From contig CAMFET010000076.1 in NCBI GenBank assembly GCA_945949475.1, positions 1 through 5,255 of the forward strand: a stretch of DNA of 5,255 bases, written 5' to 3'. The position numbers were made by a program, and so were the translations under genes. Shown here piece after piece: positions 1 to 5,255 of this stretch. How positions within the stretch are numbered: the stretch's first letter is position 1; each line of letters opens with the position of its first letter. The notes beneath the pieces are model-generated. The model did no database searches, was not told the origin of the DNA, and saw nothing but the letters and a program-made list of their open reading frames with translations. Source of the DNA: an uncultured Phascolarctobacterium sp. (lineage in GTDB: Bacteria > Bacillota > Negativicutes > Acidaminococcales > Acidaminococcaceae).

Positions 1-2
1 TG

Positions 3-22
3 GCTCCCTTTTCTCTGGGAGC
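3..22 (-). repeat. GC-rich hairpin in the leader of a leftward transcript
   Basis: The arms GCTCCC and GGGAGC form a perfect 6-bp stem around an 8-nt loop. Read leftward, the stem lies about 30 nt downstream of the predicted transcription start of the promoter at 58-86. The two visible bases after the stem are CA, not T, and no T-run follows on the plus strand either, so it does not look like an intrinsic terminator in either direction. The 3' arm and loop contain AAGGGAG (positions 5-11), which resembles a Shine-Dalgarno sequence. The hairpin could therefore mask the ribosome binding site of a gene that starts just beyond the left edge. The stem is seen; the role is inferred. Confidence 0.45.
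5..11 (-). promoter_or_regulatory. Possible ribosome binding site of an off-window leftward gene
   Basis: AAGGGAG read on the minus strand differs from the AAAGGAG sites seen before ptsH and ptsI in this window by one base. With a normal 6-10 nt spacing the start codon would fall outside the left edge, so it cannot be confirmed. The motif is partly inside the 6-bp hairpin at 3-22. Confidence 0.3.
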
Positions 23-57
23 AGAAGAAGTATATAAGTATATATACAAGCTTATTG

Positions 58-86
58 ATTATACCACGGCTTATCCATAAATGCAA
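58..86 (-). promoter_or_regulatory. Sigma-A type promoter with extended -10, reading left
   Basis: On the minus strand there is a TTGCAT -35 box (86-81), an exact 17-nt spacer (80-64) and a perfect TATAAT -10 box (63-58). The spacer ends in TGG, giving an extended -10 motif TGnTATAAT. Transcription should start at an A near 52-53. The promoter lies about 50 nt past the ptsI stop codon and points away from ptsI, so it should drive a separate unit to the left and not the fructose operon. The start region contains alternating TA sequence, including the 10-nt palindrome GTATATATAC (38-47), which might be an operator or simply AT-rich leader. Confidence 0.72.
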
Positions 87-109
87 GCTCTTTAACTGCT
101 CAAAAGCTT
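85..109 (-). repeat. Imperfect inverted repeat between ptsI and the leftward promoter
   Basis: AAGCTTTT and AAAGAGCTT-type arms can form an 8-bp stem with one G-U pair and a 9-nt loop, starting about 27 nt after the ptsI stop. No T-run follows on the minus strand (the next bases are GCAT), so it is a poor intrinsic terminator. One arm overlaps the -35 box of the promoter at 58-86. It might be a 3'-end stabilising hairpin of the ptsI message, or chance in AT-rich sequence. Confidence 0.25.
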
Positions 110-136
110 ATAAATCGCAAAAAATCGTTAAATTTT

Positions 137-1756
137 TTACAAACCTCTAATTTTTTGTCGCAGGGGCAGCACGCTAGCAGGACTCACACTCAATTCATCC
201 ATCCCCATGGCCACAAATTTTTCGGTTAGCTCCAAATCAGCACCCAGCTCGCCACAAACGCCACACCAAATGCCTGCCTTATGGGCACCGGCCACAGTCA
301 TTTCGATTAAACGTAAAATAGCAGGGTGGTGTGCATCAAAGAAGCTTTCCAAATGTTGGTTTTGGCGGTCAATGGCCAAGGTATATTGGCTTAAATCATT
401 AGTACCAATGCTAAAGAAATCCACCTCTTTAGCTAGCTCCTCACTTAGCAGAGCAGCAGCAGGGGTTTCAATCATAATCCCCACCTCCATCTCCTTGTCA
501 AAGGGGATATGCTCTGCTGCCAGCTCCTGCTGAACCTTCTGAAGAATGGCTTTAGCCTTGCGTACCTCGCTTAGAGAAATAATCATGGGGAACATCACTG
601 CCACCTTACCATAGGCAGAGGCGCGACAAATCGCCCGCAGCTGGGTGCGGAAAATATCCTGCTGCTCTAGGCAGATGCGAATAGCTCTGTAGCCAAGGGC
701 CGGGTTTTCCTCGTGAGGCAGATTAAAATAAGCAGCCTGCTTATCGGCACCAATATCCAAGGTGCGGATAATTACCCGCTTACCGGCCATGGTTTCAGCA
801 GCCAGCTTATATTTGGCAAATTGATACTCCTCCGTGGGATAGTCTTCATTTTCCAAATAAATAAATTCACTGCGGAATAAGCCTATGCCTTCGGCATCAT
901 TGGCCAGCACTGCTGCTAAGTCACCCGTATTGCCAATATTGGCATATACATGGACCTTCTGCCCGCTGCTGGTTACACTTTCCTTTCCCTTAAGCTCATC
1001 TAGAAGCTTTTTATGCTGCACATCCTGCTCCAGCTTAGCCTGCATCAAGCTCAGTGTAGCTGCATCCGGGTCCACAAAAACCTCACCCGCATAGCCATCC
1101 ACTGCAATCAGCTTGCCGTCATGCTCCGCTCCAATGGATACACCGGTGCAAACAACAGCGGGAATTCCCATGGTCCTTGCCAAAATCGCCGTATGAGAAT
1201 TAACGCTACCGCCTGCAGTTACAAAGCCCTGTACCTTGGACTTATCCAGCTGTACGGTTTCGCTAGGTACTAAATCATCAGCAACAAGTACAAATTTTTC
1301 TGAAGCAGACTCCATAGCATCGCTACCAAAGCCCAAGCAAGCCAAAACCTTGCGGGAAATATCCTTCACATCCGCTGCTCTGGCCTGCATATACTCATCC
1401 TCCATGGAGGAAAAGATTTCTGCAAAATTCTCTGCCGTGGCCTGCACAGCATACTCTGCATTAACCTCCTGAGTACGAATAATGCCTTCGATGGATTCAA
1501 TATAATCCAAATCCTCCAGCATCATTTGGTGGATTTCAAAAATAGCGGCATTATCCCTGCCCACATCCACCACGGCCTTTTCGTATAGTTGGGCCAGCTG
1601 CTCTATGGCCTTGCCCCGTGCAGCCTGAAAACGAGCTACCTCGCCCTCAATATCGGTAATGGAGTGACGCTCCACCACGGTCTCCTGACGCTTGAACACG
1701 GCCAAGGTCCCAATGGTGACGCCACCGCCTACGCCCTTACCCTTTAATACCAGCAT
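137..1756 (-). CDS. ptsI: PTS Enzyme I (phosphoenolpyruvate-protein phosphotransferase), short form
   Basis: Cytoplasmic Enzyme I autophosphorylates with PEP and passes the phosphate to HPr, the first step of the PTS. The 539-aa protein has the N-terminal HPr-binding domain (about residues 5-125), the swivelling phosphohistidine domain (about 150-225) with NSHTAILAR and the active His188, and the C-terminal PEP-binding barrel (about 250-539). Catalytic residues expected from the E. coli enzyme are all present: Arg295 (LFRSEF), Arg331 (RTLDIGADK), Glu430 (IETPAAA), Asn453-Asp454 (GTNDLSQYT), Arg464 and Cys501 (GVCGEL). The His loop reads GGSVNSHT instead of the E. coli GGRTSHT spacing. The protein stops at the KIRGL end, about 35 residues before the E. 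coli C-terminus; I believe this is typical of short Bacillota enzymes and not a truncation. The ATG start follows AAAGGAG (1764-1770) at 7 nt. It is the last gene of the operon, 14 nt after ptsH. Confidence 0.97.
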   Translation of the reverse strand: MLVLKGKGVGGGVTIGTLAVFKRQETVVERHSITDIEGEVARFQAARGKAIEQLAQLYEKAVVDVGRDNAAIFEIHQMMLEDLDYIESIEGIIRTQEVNAEYAVQATAENFAEIFSSMEDEYMQARAADVKDISRKVLACLGFGSDAMESASEKFVLVADDLVPSETVQLDKSKVQGFVTAGGSVNSHTAILARTMGIPAVVCTGVSIGAEHDGKLIAVDGYAGEVFVDPDAATLSLMQAKLEQDVQHKKLLDELKGKESVTSSGQKVHVYANIGNTGDLAAVLANDAEGIGLFRSEFIYLENEDYPTEEYQFAKYKLAAETMAGKRVIIRTLDIGADKQAAYFNLPHEENPALGYRAIRICLEQQDIFRTQLRAICRASAYGKVAVMFPMIISLSEVRKAKAILQKVQQELAAEHIPFDKEMEVGIMIETPAAALLSEELAKEVDFFSIGTNDLSQYTLAIDRQNQHLESFFDAHHPAILRLIEMTVAGAHKAGIWCGVCGELGADLELTEKFVAMGMDELSVSPASVLPLRQKIRGL

Positions 1757-1770
1757 TGCCTTGCTCCTTT

Positions 1771-2028
1771 TTACAGGTTAGCCTTAAAGAAGGCTGCTAA
1801 AGCACTTGCTGCAGCTGCCTCGTCAGCACCCTCACAGGTTACTTCAATCTCTTCACCCTTTTTTACGCCCAAGGCCATAACGCCAAAAATACGCTTTAAA
1901 TCACCCTTTTTCGCACCCTTGCTAATAGTAAGCTTAGAGGCAAATTTGCCTGCCTCCTTTACCAAGAGTCCAGCAGGACGAGCATGAATACCAGCGGGGT
2001 CAGTGATAACATAAGTAAATTTTTCCAT
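1771..2028 (-). CDS. ptsH: Phosphocarrier protein HPr lacking the regulatory Ser46
   Basis: HPr is the small cytoplasmic carrier that moves phosphate from Enzyme I to the EIIA domain of FruA. The 85-aa length is normal. The active-site segment GIHARPAG places His15 and Arg17 at the canonical positions. The second conserved block is LKRIFGVMALG: residue 46, serine in usual Bacillota HPr (LKSIMGVMSLG in Bacillus), is arginine (codon CGT, 1893-1891), and the nearby Ser52 is alanine. The region around it is basic (Lys37, Lys40, Lys41, Lys45, Arg46). The Enzyme I contact residues Leu44, Ile47 and Phe48 remain hydrophobic. The protein should work in transport but should not be phosphorylated by HPr kinase at position 46. 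The ATG start has AAAGGAG (2037-2043) 8 nt upstream. It lies between fruA and ptsI in the same direction, so it is probably cotranscribed with them. Confidence 0.96.
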   Translation of the reverse strand: MEKFTYVITDPAGIHARPAGLLVKEAGKFASKLTISKGAKKGDLKRIFGVMALGVKKGEEIEVTCEGADEAAAASALAAFFKANL

Positions 2029-2073
2029 GATGATTACTCCTTTTTATATTTTGAATACGCCTGTTTATCTCTA

Positions 2074-2095
2074 AGCTTATTTTAAACTATAAGCT
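2074..2095 (-). repeat. Small hairpin across the fruA stop codon, in the fruA-ptsH gap
   Basis: AGCTTAT and ATAAGCT are perfect 7-bp complementary arms around an 8-nt loop. The 5' arm (minus strand) covers part of the fruA TAG stop at 2096-2094. No T-run follows, so it is not an intrinsic terminator. A hairpin placed between a membrane-transporter gene and the ptsHI pair could protect the upstream message or mark a processing point, but the stem is AT-rich and weak, so chance is possible. The rest of the 65-nt gap holds only the ptsH ribosome binding site; I see no convincing promoter there. Confidence 0.35.
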
Positions 2096-4013
2096 ATTCT
2101 TCTACAACTTTTTTCTTTAAGAAGCCCAGCAATACTGCTGCTACCACGCTACCTACCAACAGTGCCGCAAAATACATAGGCCAGTTTTGTACCACGCCAA
2201 AGACAAATACGCCACCATGGGGAGCGGGTACGCTGCAGCCAAAGTATTGGGACAGAGCACCGGCAATAGCACTACCCAGTGCGCAGCAGGGAATAACTCG
2301 CAGGGGATCGCTGGCTGCAAAGGGAATTGCACCCTCAGTAATAAAGGACATACCCATAATTACATTGGTGATACCGGATTGACGTTCACGAGCTGTATAT
2401 TTGTTTTTAAACAGCATGGTGCTCAAGCTAATGGCCAGCGGAGGAACCATACCACCAACCATAACGGAAGCCATAATGGCGCTGCTTACTGCACTGCCAT
2501 CGGCTGCTGCTAAGGATGCTGTACCAAAAACATAGGCAGCCTTATTAATGGGGCCGCCAAAGTCAATGGACATCATACCGCCCAAAATAAAGCCCAGCAG
2601 CACCTTGCTCACAGTGCTCATGCTAGCCAAGGTTGCAGCTAACCAATTATTAAAAGCAGCAGTGGGCGGATTAATAACATAGGTCATCAGCACACCCATC
2701 AGCACTAAACCACATACAGGATAAAGCAGCACGGGCTTTAAGCCTTCCAGAGAGTCGGGCAAAGCACTGAACAGCTTGCGCAGGGCCAGCACTAAGTAAC
2801 CACCAATAAAGCCTGCGAAAAGCGCACCAAAGAAGCCACTGCCACCGGAGGCTGCCAAAAAGCCGCCTACAATGCCCAGCATCAGGCCCGGGCGCTCGCC
2901 AATGCTCATGGCAATATAGCCTGCCACAATGGGCATCATAATGCTCAAGGCCCTGCCGCCTACATTTTTAAAGAAAGCAGCCGCCGGAGTGCCGCTACCA
3001 AATTTTGCAGTACCGGCAAATTCCATATCCAGCAAAAAGGCCAAGGCAATCAAAATACCGCCACCAATAACGAAAGGCAGCATATGCGATACGCCATTCA
3101 TCAAATGCTTATAGATTTGACGGCCGGTACTTTCCTTAGTCGGCTCTGCTTCAGACTGCTTTTCCTCGCTTTTGCCTTCGTATATAGCAGCTTTACCTTC
3201 TAGAATAGCTTCAATTAGCTCCTTAGGCTTATTAATGCCATCGGCAACCTTTACAAAAATTACGGGCTTGCCAGCAAAGCGCTCCACCGGTACATTCTTA
3301 TCACAGGCCACAATAATGCCCTCAGCCGCAGCAATTTCCTCAGCGGTCAGCTTATTTTTTACGCCGCCACTGCCGTTAGTTTCCACCTTCATGGTCACGC
3401 CCATTTTTTCGGCCATGTTTTGCAGGGCCTCCGCAGCCATATAAGTATGAGCAATACCTGTGGGACAAGCGGTAACAGCCAAAACCAAGCGTTCAGCCTC
3501 AGCTGCCGGTGCCTCAGCTGCCTGCTCAGCAGCCTCTTCGGCCTCCTCTGCCAGCTTATCAGCTTCAAATTTATCAATAATGCTCAAGAACTCCTTGGGA
3601 CTTTTAGCTGCGTACAGAGCAGTGGTGAATTCCTCGTCCATCAACAGGGTGCTTAAGCGGCTCAGCACATCTAGATGCACATTATCCTCCGTATCCGGAG
3701 CAGCAATTAAAAAGAACAGCTTCGCGGGCTGGTCGTCCAAGCTAGCAAAATCCACACCCTCGCTCACAATCATAGCCGCCAGGCCCGGAGCCTTAACAGC
3801 GTTGGTCTTAGCATGGGGAATGGCAATACCCTCGCCAATGCCGGTGCTGCCCTCCTCCTCACGGGCCAGCACGCAGCGCTTATACTCGGCCTCGTCCGCC
3901 AGCTTGCCACTTTTAGCCATTAAAGTCACCAAATGCTCCAGTGCCTCCGCCTTAGAGCCCACCTTCGCCTGTAAATCTATACTTTCCTTAGCCAGTAAAT
4001 CTGCAATTTTCAT
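2094..4013 (-). CDS. fruA: Fructose-specific PTS Enzyme IIABC
   Basis: This membrane transporter takes up fructose and releases fructose 1-phosphate, using phosphate from HPr. The 639-aa protein has domain order A-B-C. EIIA (about 1-149) has the active His67 in GIGEGIAIPHAKT and the second conserved histidine His113 in DNVHLDVLSRLS. An Ala/Glu-rich linker spans about 150-174. EIIB (about 175-273) has the phosphocysteine Cys183 in TACPTGIAHTYMAAEAL. A charged linker (about 279-298) leads to EIIC (about 298-639), a multi-pass membrane domain with GERPGL, MSIDFGGPINKAAY, ITEGAIPFAASDPLRVIP (Glu560) and APHGG (His599), all typical of fructose-family EIIC. Length fits the EIIABC family. The start is fixed by an in-frame TAA directly before the ATG. 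It lies 28 nt after fruK. Mannose or a related sugar is a less likely substrate given the fruK and fruR neighbours. Confidence 0.96.
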   Translation of the reverse strand: MKIADLLAKESIDLQAKVGSKAEALEHLVTLMAKSGKLADEAEYKRCVLAREEEGSTGIGEGIAIPHAKTNAVKAPGLAAMIVSEGVDFASLDDQPAKLFFLIAAPDTEDNVHLDVLSRLSTLLMDEEFTTALYAAKSPKEFLSIIDKFEADKLAEEAEEAAEQAAEAPAAEAERLVLAVTACPTGIAHTYMAAEALQNMAEKMGVTMKVETNGSGGVKNKLTAEEIAAAEGIIVACDKNVPVERFAGKPVIFVKVADGINKPKELIEAILEGKAAIYEGKSEEKQSEAEPTKESTGRQIYKHLMNGVSHMLPFVIGGGILIALAFLLDMEFAGTAKFGSGTPAAAFFKNVGGRALSIMMPIVAGYIAMSIGERPGLMLGIVGGFLAASGGSGFFGALFAGFIGGYLVLALRKLFSALPDSLEGLKPVLLYPVCGLVLMGVLMTYVINPPTAAFNNWLAATLASMSTVSKVLLGFILGGMMSIDFGGPINKAAYVFGTASLAAADGSAVSSAIMASVMVGGMVPPLAISLSTMLFKNKYTARERQSGITNVIMGMSFITEGAIPFAASDPLRVIPCCALGSAIAGALSQYFGCSVPAPHGGVFVFGVVQNWPMYFAALLVGSVVAAVLLGFLKKKVVEE

Positions 4014-4024
4014 TTATCTTATTA

Positions 4025-4034
4025 CCCCTTTCCT
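4025..4034 (-). promoter_or_regulatory. fruA ribosome binding site with long spacing
   Basis: The only purine-rich stretch before the fruA ATG is AGGAAAGGGG, ending 11 nt from the start codon. This is farther away and less consensus-like than the AAAGGAG sites at 7-8 nt before ptsI and ptsH. No other start is possible nearby because TAA directly precedes the ATG. Initiation may be weaker here or rely partly on ribosomes arriving from fruK, whose stop lies only 28 nt upstream. Confidence 0.6.
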
Positions 4035-4041
4035 ATGCTAT

Positions 4042-4950
4042 TCACATCAATTCGCTCAAGAGCTTTTCTACATCCTCTTTGCTGGCCAACCATTCCTGAA
4101 AAGCCGAAGCACTGCCTGCACAAATACCCCAACGCAGAGCCTGTTCATAATCCTCAGTAGCCACATAGCCCGCTAAAAAGCCAGCTACCATGCTATCCCC
4201 GGCACCTACGGAATTAACCAGCTTCCCCTTAGGTGAAGGACTAATGCGTACCACACCCTTTTCATCCAGCAGGATAGCTCCCTCAGCACCTCGAGACACT
4301 AAAATATTACGGGCACCCTGCTCCTGCAATTTATGAGCACAGTACAGAATTTCTGCTTCCGTTTCCAAGGGCGGCAAGCCAAATAAATCCCCTAGCTCCT
4401 CATGATTAGGTTTAATTAAAAAGGGATGATACTTTAAAACCCGCAGCAGCAGCTCCCCAGTAGCATCAACCACTACCTTAATATCCTTATCTGCAACTAG
4501 CTGCATAATTTGCTCATACACATCCTTAGGCAAAGTTGCAGGAATGCTGCCGGATAAATCCAAAATATCCCCCGGCTGAAGCTGTTTTAACTGCTCCAAG
4601 AGCAGCTCTAGCTCCTGCTGCCCAATATGGGGCCCTTGGCCATTAATGGCTGTTTCCTTCGCCCCGGCAATCTTTACATTAATGCGTGTATAGCCCTCAG
4701 GGATATCAATAAAATCATAGGCCACTCCAGTAGCAGCCAAAAGCCTTTTCAGCTCCTGCCCACTAAAGCCGGCCGTAAAGCCCAAGGCCTTGGACTTAAC
4801 TCCTAGGTTTTGCAAAACCAAGGATACATTCACACCCTTACCACCCGGGTAAATTTTTTCCTCCGCCGTCCTGTTGATGGCTCCCGGAGTAAATCCCGGC
4901 ACCTGCACCACATAATCCAGTGATGGATTAAAGGTTATGGTATAAATCAT
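4042..4950 (-). CDS. fruK: 1-phosphofructokinase (PfkB family)
   Basis: FruK phosphorylates fructose 1-phosphate, the product of FruA, with ATP to give fructose 1,6-bisphosphate for glycolysis. It is a 302-aa ribokinase/PfkB-family sugar kinase of normal length. The N-terminus TITFNPSLDYVV and the sugar-binding motif GGKGVNVS (residues 36-43) are typical of 1-phosphofructokinases. LSGSIP and IKPNHEELGDLFG follow in the middle. The C-terminal PfkB signature SVGAGDSMVAGF holds the anion hole and the catalytic base Asp252. Tagatose-6-phosphate kinase (LacC) is a close relative, but the FruR-FruA setting makes fructose 1-phosphate the expected substrate. The ATG start overlaps the fruR stop as ATGA, with a GGAGG site (4961-4965) 10 nt upstream inside fruR, so translation of the two is likely coupled. 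Confidence 0.96.
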   Translation of the reverse strand: MIYTITFNPSLDYVVQVPGFTPGAINRTAEEKIYPGGKGVNVSLVLQNLGVKSKALGFTAGFSGQELKRLLAATGVAYDFIDIPEGYTRINVKIAGAKETAINGQGPHIGQQELELLLEQLKQLQPGDILDLSGSIPATLPKDVYEQIMQLVADKDIKVVVDATGELLLRVLKYHPFLIKPNHEELGDLFGLPPLETEAEILYCAHKLQEQGARNILVSRGAEGAILLDEKGVVRISPSPKGKLVNSVGAGDSMVAGFLAGYVATEDYEQALRWGICAGSASAFQEWLASKEDVEKLLSELM

Positions 4951-5255
4951 ACCTCAATTACCTCCGTATGCTGTTTATAATTCTTTAAGCGCACATTGCC
5001 GCTAGCAGTAATAATTTTAGCCTGGCCCAGCTCCCCAAAGGTAATATTGGAAAGAGTATCGAATTTACTATGGTCTGCTAAAACATAGCACTGACGACAA
5101 TGCTCCATGGCAGCTCTTTTATTGGCTGCCTCCTCCAAATCCGGTGTGGTAAAGCCTTCTGCCACAGTGATACCATTGGTACCAAAAAAGCCCCTTGTAA
5201 AATGATACTGGGACAGAGAAGCCACCGCTTCCATACCTATAACTGCATCCGTGGA
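4947..5255 (-). CDS. fruR: DeoR-family fructose operon regulator, C-terminal part (5' end off window)
   Basis: The reading frame stays open to the right edge, so this is a partial gene: 102 residues plus the stop are visible, against about 250 for a whole DeoR-family repressor. The N-terminal helix-turn-helix and the first part of the sensor domain are missing from view. The visible part matches the DeoR sugar-phosphate sensor domain: GTNGI, EGFTTPDLEEA, a following Lys-Arg, and LADHSKF, which in this family contribute to binding the phosphorylated effector. An internal ATG at 5234 is not the true start, because conserved family sequence continues upstream of it. Position as first gene before fruK matches common Bacillota fruRKA operons, where FruR senses a fructose phosphate and represses the operon. 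Its promoter and operators would lie beyond the window. The assignment to FruR rather than another DeoR member rests on context. Confidence 0.9.
   Translation of the reverse strand, partial: STDAVIGMEAVASLSQYHFTRGFFGTNGITVAEGFTTPDLEEAANKRAAMEHCRQCYVLADHSKFDTLSNITFGELGQAKIITASGNVRLKNYKQHTEVIEV

Noticed and set aside
121..139. AAAAAAT/ATTTTTT inverted repeat at the ptsI stop, considered as an intrinsic terminator
   Set aside because: The stem would be made only of A-T pairs and would be very weak, and the T-run is part of the stem itself with no tract after it.
207..533. Plus-strand open frame opposite the C-terminal part of ptsI
   Set aside because: It is fully antisense to the conserved PEP-binding domain of Enzyme I, and its composition follows the opposite strand. 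The same applies to the other plus-strand frames across 885-1472, 2187-2513 and 2929-3444.
3395..3577. Minus-strand 60-codon frame inside fruA
   Set aside because: It lies out of frame within the EIIA-EIIB linker and EIIB domain of FruA, whose conserved motifs are in the other frame. No frameshift is needed to explain FruA.
3460..4176. Plus-strand open frame of 238 codons lying opposite fruA and the end of fruK
   Set aside because: It is antisense to two clearly conserved genes, has Ser/Ala-rich low-complexity composition set by the opposite-strand codons, shows no recognisable domain, and spans the fruK-fruA junction. It is a shadow frame.
5232..5234. ATG at 5234 as the start of the 4947-5234 gene
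   Set aside because: The frame continues open to the window edge, and the visible protein begins mid-way through a DeoR sensor domain, so this is an internal methionine of a longer fruR.
137..5255. A novel defence, mobile or other undescribed system
   Set aside because: Every gene-length stretch is explained by a conserved fructose PTS component. I see no terminal inverted repeats, transposase, CRISPR-like spaced repeats, tRNA or rRNA sequence.

Overview
The window carries one tightly packed minus-strand operon that reads from right to left: fruR (3' part only), fruK, fruA, ptsH, ptsI. It encodes a complete fructose phosphotransferase system (PTS). All the genes are intact except fruR, which the right edge of the window cuts. 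The separate single-domain HPr (not a FruB/FPr fusion), the DeoR-family FruR, the A-B-C domain order of FruA, the short clostridial-type Enzyme I and the AAAGGAG ribosome binding sites all point to Bacillota. A low-G+C to mid-G+C gut-type member of Clostridia or Negativicutes is likely, but this is inferred from gene style and not from a database match.

Layout. Positions 5255-4947 hold the C-terminal sensor domain of FruR. fruK (4950-4042) overlaps fruR by 4 nt (ATGA). fruA (4013-2094) follows after 28 nt. A 65-nt gap with a small hairpin at the fruA stop leads to ptsH (2028-1771), and ptsI (1756-137) starts 14 nt after ptsH. Positions 1-136 contain no gene. They hold a convincing sigma-A type promoter with an extended -10 pointing left, followed by a short leader and a GC-rich hairpin that covers a Shine-Dalgarno-like motif. 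A further leftward gene therefore probably begins just outside the window.

How the genes work together. Enzyme I takes phosphate from PEP and passes it to HPr His15. HPr passes it to FruA EIIA His67, and then to EIIB Cys183. The EIIC membrane domain imports fructose as fructose 1-phosphate. FruK converts that to fructose 1,6-bisphosphate for glycolysis. FruR presumably senses a phosphorylated fructose intermediate and controls the operon.

The most notable point is in HPr. His15 and Arg17 are intact, but residue 46, the regulatory serine of Bacillota HPr, is arginine, and no serine remains in that helix. This HPr should carry sugar-transport phosphate but should not be a substrate for HPr kinase at Ser46. 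Because ptsH and ptsI sit in the fructose operon, this may be a fructose-dedicated PTS uncoupled from classical CcpA signalling. The window otherwise looks like an ordinary metabolic operon, and I see no mobile element, CRISPR array, RNA gene or defence system.
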